Assembly (NCBI RefSeq): GCF_020985305.1
Contig: NZ_CP087588.1
Coordinates: 2,789,501-2,853,500, forward strand
Length of the DNA: 64,000 nucleotides
Direction: 5' to 3'
Origin: Croceicoccus sp. Ery15
GTDB lineage: Bacteria; Pseudomonadota; Alphaproteobacteria; Sphingomonadales; Sphingomonadaceae
Shown here: positions 29,917 to 37,871 of the stretch, in pieces
Position numbering within the stretch: position 1 is the stretch's first letter
How the letters are laid out: every line of letters starts with the position of its first letter
Notes under the pieces: model-generated
The model's database searches: none
What the model was told of the DNA's origin: nothing
Seen by the model: the letters and a program-made list of their open reading frames with translations, nothing else
Translations under genes and position numbers: made by a program

Positions 29917-31533
29917 ATGCAAAATCAGGCGCATTGGCGCAGTTCCGCCGATTTGCTGACCCGCTATGGCCTGCCACTGGCCTTGCTGTTGTTAAGCGGG
30001 TTGGCGCTGGCATGGGCGCCAATGCGCTGGCTGGCTTGGGTCACATTACCCCTGCTGGCGCTGGCCGTGTGGGACTTCTTTCAGAAAAAGCACACATTGC
30101 GCCGCAATTATCCGCTGGTCGCGCGGTTCCGCTGGCTGATGGAGGATTTCCGGCCCTATTTCCGGTCCTATCTGATCGAATCCAATCTGGAAGGCCGCCC
30201 GTTCAGCCACGACCAGCGCCGCATCATCTATGCCCGTGCCAAGGGCCAGCTGGATTCGCATCCCTTCGGCACCGAACTTGATGTATATTCCGAGGAATAT
30301 GAATGGCTTAGCCACTCCATCGCGCCCAATGCGGCCGCGCCGGAGGAATGGCGCTGTCAGGTCGGATCGGACCAGTGCAGCAAGCCCTACTCGGCGGCGC
30401 TGCTCAATATCTCGGCGATGAGCTTCGGCTCCCTGTCCGCGAATGCCATCATGGCGCTCAACAAGGGCGCGGCCGAAGGCGGTTTCTATCACGACACCGG
30501 AGAGGGCGGCATTTCGCGTTACCACAGCGCGCATGGCGGCGATCTGGTGTGGGAACTAGGCAGCGGCTATTTCGGGTGCCGGAACAAGGACGGCAGTTTC
30601 GATCCCGCCCGCTTTGCCGACAGCGCCCAAGCCGACTCCGTCAAGATGGTCGAGGTCAAGCTGAGCCAGGGCGCGAAACCCGGTCATGGCGGCATGTTGC
30701 CCGGTAGCAAAGTAACTGAAGAAATTGCCGAGGCGCGCGGCGTGGGCGTGGGCGAGGATTGCATCTCTCCGGCTGCCCATCCGGCATTTTCCACTCCGAT
30801 CGAAATGATCGAATGGTGCGCGAAATTGCGCGATCTGTCGGGCGGCAAGCCAGTGGGCGTAAAGCTGTGCGTGGGACAACCGCACGAGTTGATGGCGATG
30901 GCCAAGGCCATGCTACAAACCGGCATCACGCTGGATTATATTGTCGTCGACGGAGCCGAAGGCGGCACGGGTGCGGCGCCGGTCGAATTATCGAACCGCG
31001 TCGGCATGCCGCTGCGCGAGGGCACGATCATGCTGCGCAACATGCTGGTCGGCACGGGGCTGAAACCTCAAGTGAAGATCGCCGCGGCCGGCAAGGTGCA
31101 TTCGGGTGCCGGTCTTGCGATGAATTTCGGTCTGGGTGCGGACTGGTGCAATGCGGCGCGCGCCTTCATGTTCGCGCTGGGCTGCGTGCAATCGATGAAA
31201 TGCCACACCGACGAATGCCCCACCGGCGTCGCCACGCAGGACGCGACACGCCAGCGCGGGCTAGTGGTGGACGACAAAGCGACACGCGTCGCCCGCTTTC
31301 AGCGCCAGACCCTGCACGGCCTACGTGAAATCGTGGTCGCCATGGGCCTCGACAATCCGTGGCAGATCCAGCCGCACCATATCCGCGAGCGGATGAATCC
31401 GGTGCGGTCGGATTCGATGGACCGCTTCTACACTTTCCTCGAACCCGGCGTGCTGCTGGATGATGCCGACAGCACCCCCTATGCCCGCCACTGGAATGCG
31501 GCGAGCGCAGAGACATTCCGGATGGTGGGCTAA
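29917..31533 (+). CDS. FMN-binding glutamate synthase-like protein, membrane-anchored
   Basis: The 538-residue protein has two N-terminal hydrophobic helices (about 16-30 and 33-48) followed by a large TIM-barrel similar to the FMN-binding domain of glutamate synthase: SFGSLSANAIMALNKGA, GEGGISRYH, KPGHGGMLPGSKV, VDGAEGGTGAAP, and a C-rich CHTDECPTGVATQD. It lacks the glutaminase domain and is of the stand-alone 'GltS domain 2' type, whose reaction is not established. It converges on rho with 12 bp between stops. Confidence 0.85.
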   Translation: MQNQAHWRSSADLLTRYGLPLALLLLSGLALAWAPMRWLAWVTLPLLALAVWDFFQKKHTLRRNYPLVARFRWLMEDFRPYFRSYLIESNLEGRPFSHDQRRIIYARAKGQLDSHPFGTELDVYSEEYEWLSHSIAPNAAAPEEWRCQVGSDQCSKPYSAALLNISAMSFGSLSANAIMALNKGAAEGGFYHDTGEGGISRYHSAHGGDLVWELGSGYFGCRNKDGSFDPARFADSAQADSVKMVEVKLSQGAKPGHGGMLPGSKVTEEIAEARGVGVGEDCISPAAHPAFSTPIEMIEWCAKLRDLSGGKPVGVKLCVGQPHELMAMAKAMLQTGITLDYIVVDGAEGGTGAAPVELSNRVGMPLREGTIMLRNMLVGTGLKPQVKIAAAGKVHSGAGLAMNFGLGADWCNAARAFMFALGCVQSMKCHTDECPTGVATQDATRQRGLVVDDKATRVARFQRQTLHGLREIVVAMGLDNPWQIQPHHIRERMNPVRSDSMDRFYTFLEPGVLLDDADSTPYARHWNAASAETFRMVG

Positions 31534-31545
31534 CCCGCCGCCGGA

Positions 31546-32799
31546 TTACTGGTTCATCGTAGCGAAGAAGTCTTCGTTGGTCTTCGAATCCTTCATCTTG
31601 TCGAGAAGGAATTCCATCGAATCGATCGTGCCCATCTGCATCAGGATGCGGCGCAGGACCCACATCTTCGACAGCTGCTCCTTGCCGACCAGCAGCTCTT
31701 CCTTGCGAGTGCCGGACTTGCCGACATCCAGCGCGGGGAAGATGCGCTTGTCCGCGACCTTGCGATCGAGCACGATTTCCGAGTTGCCGGTGCCCTTGAA
31801 CTCTTCGAAGATCACTTCGTCCATGCGGCTGCCGGTATCGATCAGCGCGGTCGCGATGATGGAGAGCGAGCCGCCCTCCTCGATGTTGCGGGCCGCACCG
31901 AAGAAGCGCTTGGGGCGCTGCAGCGCGTTCGCATCGACACCGCCGGTCAGCACCTTGCCCGACGACGGGACGACAGTGTTATAGGCACGGCCCAGACGCG
32001 TGATCGAATCGAGCAGGATCACCACATCCTTCTTGTGCTCGACCAGGCGCTTCGCCTTTTCGATCACCATTTCGGCAACCTGCACGTGGCGCTGCGCGGG
32101 TTCGTCGAAGGTAGAGGAAATCACCTCGCCCTTCACCGAGCGCTGCATGTCGGTCACTTCCTCGGGCCGTTCGTCGACCAGCAGAACCAGCAGGAACACT
32201 TCGGGGTGGTTGTCGGTGATCGCCTTGGCGATGTTCTGCAGCAGCACGGTCTTACCCGTGCGCGGCGGCGCCACGATCAGCGCGCGCTGCCCCTTGCCCT
32301 GCGGCGAGATAATATCGATCACGCGGGCCGACTTGTCCTTCACCGTCGGATCCTTGGTGTCGAGGATCAGCTTCTCGTCCGGATAGAGCGGGGTGAGGTT
32401 GTCGAAATTGACGCGGTGACGGACGACATCGGGATCGTCGAAGTTCACCTTGAGCAGCTTGGTCAGCGCGAAATAGCGTTCGCCGTCGCGCGGGGCGCGA
32501 ATCTCGCCCTCCACCGTGTCACCGGTGCGCAGGCCGAATTTGCGGACCTGATTGGGCGAGACATAGATATCGTCTGGGCCGGCCAGATAATTGGCTTCGG
32601 GGCTGCGCAGAAAGCCGAAGCCGTCGGGCAGAACCTCGATCGTGCCGATGCCAAGAATTTCCTCGTCCTCGGCAACTTCTTTCAGGATGCCGAACATCAG
32701 GTCCTGGCGCCGCATCGTCGACGCGCCCTCGACGCCCAGCTCTTCGGCCATTTCGACCAGCTCGGCGGGGGTCTTTTGTTTGAGTTCTTTCAGATGCAT
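31546..32799 (-). CDS. rho: Transcription termination factor Rho
   Basis: The 417-residue protein has the N-terminal Rho helix bundle ([20 protein letters not shown]), the cold-shock-like RNA-binding domain ([12 protein letters not shown]), and the RecA-type ATPase core with Walker [10 protein letters not shown], Walker [15 protein letters not shown] and the Q-loop. The length and order are normal. It is the last gene of the leftward hemE-hemJ-rho group; a 235-bp gap separates it from hemJ and may hold a leader involved in its known autoregulation. Confidence 0.97.
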   Translation of the reverse strand: MHLKELKQKTPAELVEMAEELGVEGASTMRRQDLMFGILKEVAEDEEILGIGTIEVLPDGFGFLRSPEANYLAGPDDIYVSPNQVRKFGLRTGDTVEGEIRAPRDGERYFALTKLLKVNFDDPDVVRHRVNFDNLTPLYPDEKLILDTKDPTVKDKSARVIDIISPQGKGQRALIVAPPRTGKTVLLQNIAKAITDNHPEVFLLVLLVDERPEEVTDMQRSVKGEVISSTFDEPAQRHVQVAEMVIEKAKRLVEHKKDVVILLDSITRLGRAYNTVVPSSGKVLTGGVDANALQRPKRFFGAARNIEEGGSLSIIATALIDTGSRMDEVIFEEFKGTGNSEIVLDRKVADKRIFPALDVGKSGTRKEELLVGKEQLSKMWVLRRILMQMGTIDSMEFLLDKMKDSKTNEDFFATMNQ

Positions 32800-33034
32800 T
32801 TTCTTGTTCCGATTAGGGAGGTCCGCTTGGCGTCCTTGAACCGGAAATTCGCACGCAGATTCGGCGAAGGCAGGACGTTATTCGGTTTTAAAGGCTGGGG
32901 CAGAAGCACTGCATGGATGCGCAGTTCCTGCCGAAAGACGAGGGCAAGATAAGGGTCGCGCGGCGCAAGGTCAATCGCCGTTCGGCGCTTACCCTGTCAC
33001 CTTTTGTCGCAAACCGGTGCCGCACGGGGCACAA

Positions 33035-33460
33035 TCAGAACGGTTTGACGACCACCAAAGCGACAATCAGCGCCAAAAGCACTGCGGGCGCTTCGCCCCA
33101 CATGCGCAATTGTTTTTCGCTCATCGGCCTTTCGCCGCGCGCCATCCTGCGTGCCTTGCCCATCATGATCCCGTGATAGGCGGACATCAGAACGACCAGC
33201 AGCAATTTGGCGTGGAACCACCCCTCGCTCCATGCGCCCAGCACATAGGCGAGAGCCAGCCCGAGCACCCAGACAACCACGATGCTGGGGTTTAGAATGA
33301 TCTTGCCGAGCAGGCCGATCCGTTTGGCCCACAAAGCCTCTTCATCCGAACCCGGCGCGGCGGAATGCATATAGATCATCTGGCGCGGCAGCATGAAAAG
33401 CCCCGCCATCCAGAACACGACAAAGATGATATGGCCGGTCTTCAGCCAGAGGTAGATCAT
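33035..33460 (-). CDS. hemJ: Protoporphyrinogen IX oxidase HemJ
   Basis: The protein of about 141 residues is a four-helix membrane protein of the HemJ family. The conserved N-terminal LWLKTGHIIFVVFWMAGLFML carries the essential His, and a later histidine is in WFHAKLLLV. It oxidises protoporphyrinogen to protoporphyrin. The ATG at 33458-33460 has GAGG 9 nt upstream; another ATG 18 nt earlier is possible. It lies 93 bp downstream of hemE, which makes the two a haem pair near the putative origin. Confidence 0.9.
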   Translation of the reverse strand: MIYLWLKTGHIIFVVFWMAGLFMLPRQMIYMHSAAPGSDEEALWAKRIGLLGKIILNPSIVVVWVLGLALAYVLGAWSEGWFHAKLLLVVLMSAYHGIMMGKARRMARGERPMSEKQLRMWGEAPAVLLALIVALVVVKPF

Positions 33461-33552
33461 CGAAAGCGCCTCTTGCATAACCGGCTAGATAGCGGCGCCG
33501 GTCCGCGGGTTAAAGGGGGTGCCCGCCGGAAATTCCGGATGGCCGGCCCCGG

Positions 33553-34581
33553 TCACGGCCGTTCCCAGTCGCGCACCACTTTCAGCAGCGTTTCGACATG
33601 CTCGATCGGCGTGAACTGACCGATGCCATGGCCCAGATTGAACACATGCGGCCGGTGCGCACAGGCGTCGAGAATGAAACGCGCACGCCGCTCCAGCTCT
33701 TCGCCGCCTGCCAGCAGGCGCAGCGGATCGAGATTGCCTTGCAGCGGCATGCCATCGGGCAATTCACGTGCTGCCCACGCGATATCCACCGTCTCGTCCA
33801 CACCGACCGCATCGACCAGCGTTTCGCGCGCATAGGCGACCAGCTTCTCGCCCGCGCCCTTGGGAAAGCCGATGATCGGCACACCGGGGCAACGCTGGCG
33901 CACGGCGCTGACGATGCGGGCGGTGGGCGCAATTACCCAGCGGCCGAATTCGTCGGGCGCAAGGCTGCCTGCCCAGCTGTCGAAAATCTGCACGGCCTCG
34001 GCACCTGCCTCGATCTGGCCGATCAGATAGGTCGTCGTCACCTCGACGATCCCGTCGATGATCGCCTGAAACGCAGCCGGATCGCGATAGGCCAGTTCGC
34101 GCGTCGCATGCTGGTCGCGGCTCCCCTCGCCGTTCACCATATAGGTGGCGACGGTCCAGGGCGCCCCCGCAAAGCCCAGCATCGTCTGCTCAGGGCCGAG
34201 CTGGGCCTTTACCAGCCCCACGGTCCGGTAAATGGGATCGAGGCGCTGTGGCACGGCTTCCAGCGCCTTTAACGCGCTATCGGCAAGGCGGGGGGACAGC
34301 TTGGGTCCCTCACCCGCCAGGAATTCCAGGTCCTGCCCCATCGCATAGGGCACGATCAGAATGTCGGAGAACAGGATTGCCCCGTCGAACCCGAAGCGGC
34401 GCAAGGGCTGCATCGTGATCTCGGCCGCGGCCTCGCTGTCATAGACCAGGGCGAGAAAACCGCCCTTTTCCGCCCGCAAGGCGCGATATTCGGGCAGATA
34501 GCGTCCCGCCTGCCGCATCAGCCACAGGGGCCGCCGGTCGAGATTCCTGCCTTTCAGCGTTTCGAGAAGAGGGCCTGCCAT
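33553..34581 (-). CDS. hemE: Uroporphyrinogen decarboxylase
   Basis: This 342-residue enzyme decarboxylates uroporphyrinogen III to coproporphyrinogen III. The N-terminal RPLWLMRQAGRYLPEYR and the YDSEAAAEITMQPLRRFG region are typical; the IFDSWAG and GFPKGAG motifs follow. The gene starts at the edge of the 333-bp region that looks like the replication origin, as in Caulobacter and Rickettsia, and is transcribed away from it. Confidence 0.97.
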   Translation of the reverse strand: MAGPLLETLKGRNLDRRPLWLMRQAGRYLPEYRALRAEKGGFLALVYDSEAAAEITMQPLRRFGFDGAILFSDILIVPYAMGQDLEFLAGEGPKLSPRLADSALKALEAVPQRLDPIYRTVGLVKAQLGPEQTMLGFAGAPWTVATYMVNGEGSRDQHATRELAYRDPAAFQAIIDGIVEVTTTYLIGQIEAGAEAVQIFDSWAGSLAPDEFGRWVIAPTARIVSAVRQRCPGVPIIGFPKGAGEKLVAYARETLVDAVGVDETVDIAWAARELPDGMPLQGNLDPLRLLAGGEELERRARFILDACAHRPHVFNLGHGIGQFTPIEHVETLLKVVRDWERP

Positions 34582-34914
34582 GATTCTCCAAAATAAAGAT
34601 TCTTATTGAAAGGATTTAGGACTCTGTTGGCCCTGTGGATTGCGGGGATTGCCGCGATTGCCCGAATTATCACCGCAAGGCCACTGCAAATCGCGTTTCC
34701 CGAATCCGCACGGCTCTTGAGTCAAACGCTAGTTCTTCGCCTTATGAACAGGCTGTGGGCGAAACCGCCGCCTGTCCACAAGCCGACCAATGCATGGACT
34801 CGCAACGGGGATGGAATCCGTGCTTTCGCTTGTCCCCGCCTTCGTCCCGTGATTTATCGACGCAATCGTCCACAAGCCGTTTTGAGCCCCGCCAACAGGA
34901 ATCCGCCCAACTCC
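34582..34914. other. Putative chromosomal replication origin (oriC) between hemE and PPSRP
   Basis: The 333-bp gap has no gene I can support. It contains DnaA-box-like 9-mers with 7 of 9 bases of TTATCCACA: 34634-34642 (reverse strand), 34742-34750, 34772-34780, 34854-34862 and 34866-34874. It also has an AT-rich segment at 34589-34619, GATTGC repeats at exact 9-bp spacing at 34638, 34647 and 34656 followed by AATTATC, and eight GANTC sites. Flanking genes diverge from it. The location between hemE and the PPSRP gene is that of the Caulobacter and Rickettsia origins. DnaA is not in the window. Confidence 0.72.
34638..34664 (+). repeat. Three GATTGC repeats with 9-bp period
   Basis: GATTGCGGG, GATTGCCGC and GATTGCCCG follow one another without spacing, then AATTATC. 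The first overlaps a DnaA-box-like 9-mer on the reverse strand (34634-34642). Regular arrays like this near a DNA-unwinding element can be initiator-binding repeats. Confidence 0.7.
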
Positions 34915-35760
34915 ATGACCCGCCTTCACCTGCATCTGTTGTCGGATTCCACCGGCGAGACGCTGGAAATGATTGCCAAGGCCGCGCTGGCGCAATTCGA
35001 AGGGGCCGATGTCGACCGGCATTTCTGGCCGATGGTGCGCTCGCAGCAGCATCTGGACCGGATCATGGGCGAAATCACGCGCAATCCCGGGCTGGTGCTG
35101 TTCACTCTGGCCAATCAGGATATCCGCGAACGGCTGGAAGCGAAATGCCGCGAGGCCGGTCTGGCCACCGTTTCCGCATTGGACGAAGTGACGCGCAGCC
35201 TGTCTAGCCTGCTGGGGCAGGAGGCGCATGCAAGGCCCGGCCGCCAGCACCGCATGGACGAAGCCTATTTCGCGCGGGTCGAGGCGATCCAGTTCACCAT
35301 CGCCCATGACGACGGCTTGATGTGGGAGGAATGGGAAGAGGCCGATATCGTGCTGGCAGGCGTATCGCGCACGTCGAAGACGCCAACCTCGATCTATCTG
35401 GCCAATCGCGGATTCCGCACTGCCAATATCCCCATCGTGGTCGAATCGCCGCCGCCCAAGGTGCTGTTCGGCCTGCGCCGTCCGCTGGTCGTGGGGCTGA
35501 CGACATCGCCCGACCGGCTGATCCAGATCCGCCGCAACCGCCTGTTGTCGCTGAACCAGACACCCGAAACCGATTATGTGGATCAGGATCGTGTCGAAAA
35601 GGAACTGAAATATGCGCGCCGCATGTTCGCCGATAACGGTTGGCCGGTGATCGACGTTACTCGCCGCTCGATCGAGGAAACCGCTGCGGCCGTTATCAAT
35701 CTGGTCAACGAACGGCAGAGCGGCATGTCAAAGGGCAATCCCGGTCCCAAGCCGGTATGA
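34915..35760 (+). CDS. Pyruvate,water dikinase regulatory protein-like kinase/pyrophosphorylase (PPSRP, DUF299)
   Basis: The 281-residue protein belongs to the DUF299/PPSRP family of bifunctional kinase/phosphorylases that regulate PEP synthase or PPDK by ADP-dependent phosphorylation and Pi-dependent dephosphorylation. It starts [13 protein letters not shown], and carries the P-loop-like [18 protein letters not shown]. The ATG at 34915 is the family start; the frame is open through the origin region but that part has no similarity I recognise. It is the first rightward gene after the putative origin and is followed 10 bp later by maf. Confidence 0.93.
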   Translation: MTRLHLHLLSDSTGETLEMIAKAALAQFEGADVDRHFWPMVRSQQHLDRIMGEITRNPGLVLFTLANQDIRERLEAKCREAGLATVSALDEVTRSLSSLLGQEAHARPGRQHRMDEAYFARVEAIQFTIAHDDGLMWEEWEEADIVLAGVSRTSKTPTSIYLANRGFRTANIPIVVESPPPKVLFGLRRPLVVGLTTSPDRLIQIRRNRLLSLNQTPETDYVDQDRVEKELKYARRMFADNGWPVIDVTRRSIEETAAAVINLVNERQSGMSKGNPGPKPV

Positions 35761-35770
35761 ACGGGTACGC

Positions 35771-36349
35771 ATGATTATTCTCGCATCGAAAAGCGCGTCG
35801 CGGCAAGCAATGCTGCAACAGGCAGGCGTTCCATTTGAATCGCGTCCCGCCGATCTGGACGAGCGTGCGCTGGAGGCGCAGATGGCAGGCGCTGTCGCGC
35901 AGGATATCGCACTGGCACTGGCCGAAGCCAAGGCACTGGCCGTGCCGCAAACCGGCGGATTGGTATTGGGCAGCGACTCGCTGGTCGAGGTGGAGGGCCG
36001 CCGTTTCGACAAGCCCGCCAGCCGCGGCGATGCCGCCGAACATCTGCGCTTCTTCTCAGGCCGGTGCATGAACCTGCACAGCGCCGCCGCGCTTGTCCGC
36101 GACGGCGATATCGTGTGGAGCCATAAGGCGCTTGCCCGCCTGCATGTCCGTGTCCTGAGCGATGATTTTATCGAGGCCTATCTGGACAAGGAATGGCCCG
36201 AAGTGGGCTGGTGCGTCGGCGTTTTCCGGATAGAGGCACTGGGCGTGCAATTATTCGATGCAATCGAAGGGGATTATTTCACCGTGCTGGGAATGCCATT
36301 GCTGCCGGTACTGGGCGCATTGCGCGAGTTCGGGGCGATGCCGCGATGA
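35771..36349 (+). CDS. maf: Maf-family nucleotide pyrophosphatase
   Basis: The 192-residue Maf protein hydrolyses non-canonical or methylated nucleoside triphosphates. The N-terminal [12 protein letters not shown] contains the conserved S-x-S-R motif, and GSDSLVEV carries the catalytic-type Asp. Later [15 protein letters not shown] ends the core. Maf was once considered a septum inhibitor; the class (YhdE or YceF type) is not decided. It overlaps aroE by 4 nt. Confidence 0.92.
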   Translation: MIILASKSASRQAMLQQAGVPFESRPADLDERALEAQMAGAVAQDIALALAEAKALAVPQTGGLVLGSDSLVEVEGRRFDKPASRGDAAEHLRFFSGRCMNLHSAAALVRDGDIVWSHKALARLHVRVLSDDFIEAYLDKEWPEVGWCVGVFRIEALGVQLFDAIEGDYFTVLGMPLLPVLGALREFGAMPR

Positions 36350-37209
36350 GCACGGATCTTCCCTATGCCGAAGTCATCGGCGATCCGATCGCGCAATCGA
36401 AATCGCCGGTGATTCACAAATTCTGGCTGGACAGGCTGGGGTTGGAAGGCGATTACCGGCGCTGTCAGGTCACGCCCGATGCACTGGCCGGATATATTGC
36501 CGACCGCCGTGCTGATCAGGCATGGCGCGGTTGTAATGTGACCATGCCGCACAAGCAGGCGATCATGTCGCTGATCGATGCCATCGACCCCGCCGCCGCC
36601 GCTATCGGCGCAGTCAATACGGTGGTGCGCCAGCCGGACGGATCGCTGACCGGTTTCAACACCGACGCGCCCGGCTTTCTGGAACCGCTGCTCGACGATC
36701 TGGCCCAGCCGCATCTGTTTCGCATGGCGCGGATCATCGGAAACGGCGGCGCGGCGCGCGCCTTGGTCAAGGCATTGTCCGACCATGGCTTTGTCATCGT
36801 GATATTCGGCCGCAATCCCGCCAAGGGCCGCGCCTTGCTGGACGAGCTGGACCCCGAGGGAGAGCATCACACCGCCCCGCTTTCGTCGCTGGCCGAACCG
36901 ACCGGTTTCGCATTCGACGACCGCGTCGGTTGCCTTGACGTGGTCGTCAACGCCAGCCCGCTGGGCATGGCGGGTAACCCTCCGCTGGAATTGCACCCCA
37001 GCCATATTCCGCCGCGTTCGATCTGCTATGAAATCGTTACCAGCCCGCTGGAAACGGAGTTTCTGAAAACCGCTGCCACAGGGGGCTTTCGCACAATCGA
37101 CGGTCTGTCGATGCTGATCGGACAGGCCGCTTATGCGTTTGAGAAATTTTTCGGCCAGCCCGCTCCGCGCGGCGAAGACGCCGTTTTGCGCGATATATTG
37201 ACGGCATGA
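36346..37209 (+). CDS. aroE: Shikimate dehydrogenase
   Basis: The 287-residue enzyme reduces 3-dehydroshikimate with NADPH in aromatic amino-acid synthesis. Seen are [19 protein letters not shown] (substrate-binding Ser pair), the catalytic Lys and Asp in [10 protein letters not shown] and FNTDAPGF, a nucleotide-binding [10 protein letters not shown], and the C-terminal [18 protein letters not shown]. The ATG overlaps the maf stop by 4 nt; coaE overlaps its end by 4 nt. Confidence 0.96.
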   Translation: MSTDLPYAEVIGDPIAQSKSPVIHKFWLDRLGLEGDYRRCQVTPDALAGYIADRRADQAWRGCNVTMPHKQAIMSLIDAIDPAAAAIGAVNTVVRQPDGSLTGFNTDAPGFLEPLLDDLAQPHLFRMARIIGNGGAARALVKALSDHGFVIVIFGRNPAKGRALLDELDPEGEHHTAPLSSLAEPTGFAFDDRVGCLDVVVNASPLGMAGNPPLELHPSHIPPRSICYEIVTSPLETEFLKTAATGGFRTIDGLSMLIGQAAYAFEKFFGQPAPRGEDAVLRDILTA

Positions 37210-37817
37210 GCGTTAACGGAACGAGCGGGCACCGCCCTTTCATTCTGGGCCTGACCGGATCGATCGGCATGGGTAAATCCACCGTGGCAGCCATGTTCCG
37301 CGATGCCGGTGTGCCGGTTTTCGATGCCGATGCCGAAGTACACAGGTTGCAAGGGCCCGACGGGCTGCTGATTCCCGCCATTGAAGAGGCGTTTCCTGGC
37401 ACCACCGGCCCCGAAGGCGTGCGGCGGGCTGATCTTGGCGCGATTGTCTTTGCCGATCCGCAAGCACTACGGCGATTGGAAGCCATCGTTCACCCCGCCG
37501 TCGCGGAAGAGCGTTTCGCGTTCATGGAAGAAAATCGCGATGCGCCGCTGATCGTGTTCGATATCCCGCTGCTTTACGAGAAAACGGGCACGCGCGGGCT
37601 GGACGGGGTGGCAGTCGTTTCCGCCCCCGCCAGCGTGCAGCGCACCCGCGTGCTGGCACGCCCCAACATGACCGAGGCGAAATTCGGCGAGATTCTGGCG
37701 CTGCAAGTGCCCGATGCCGAAAAGCGCGAGCGGGCCGACTATATCATCGAGAATGGCGGCCCGCTGGAGGAAACGCGCGCGCAGGTACAGTCGCTGATCG
37801 CCGCGCTTGCCGCATAG
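37206..37817 (+). CDS. coaE: Dephospho-CoA kinase
   Basis: This 203-residue kinase carries out the last step of coenzyme A synthesis. The P-loop is GLTGSIGMGKSTV, DAGVPVFDADAEVHRL follows, and IVFDIPLLYEKTG is the lid/substrate region. It ends 3 nt before a terminator that faces clpA. In Caulobacter the next gene is dnaQ; that gene has moved to 5.2 kb in this window. Confidence 0.95.
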   Translation: MSVNGTSGHRPFILGLTGSIGMGKSTVAAMFRDAGVPVFDADAEVHRLQGPDGLLIPAIEEAFPGTTGPEGVRRADLGAIVFADPQALRRLEAIVHPAVAEERFAFMEENRDAPLIVFDIPLLYEKTGTRGLDGVAVVSAPASVQRTRVLARPNMTEAKFGEILALQVPDAEKRERADYIIENGGPLEETRAQVQSLIAALAA

Positions 37818-37819
37818 CA

Positions 37820-37847
37820 AAAGGGCGGCCCCAAAGGACCGCCCTTT
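37820..37847. terminator. Bidirectional terminator between coaE and clpA
   Basis: AAAGGGCGG at 37820-37828 and CCGCCCTTT at 37839-37847 form a 9-bp stem with a 10-nt loop. Terminal A and T runs allow function on both strands, between two convergent genes. Confidence 0.82.
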
Positions 37848-37871
37848 CATTTCTGAAACCGGCCCTGAAAG

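Noticed and set aside
34606..34914. An N-terminal extension of the PPSRP gene through the putative origin
   Set aside because: The frame is open but the family start is at 34915, the extension has no similarity, and the DNA has origin-like features instead.
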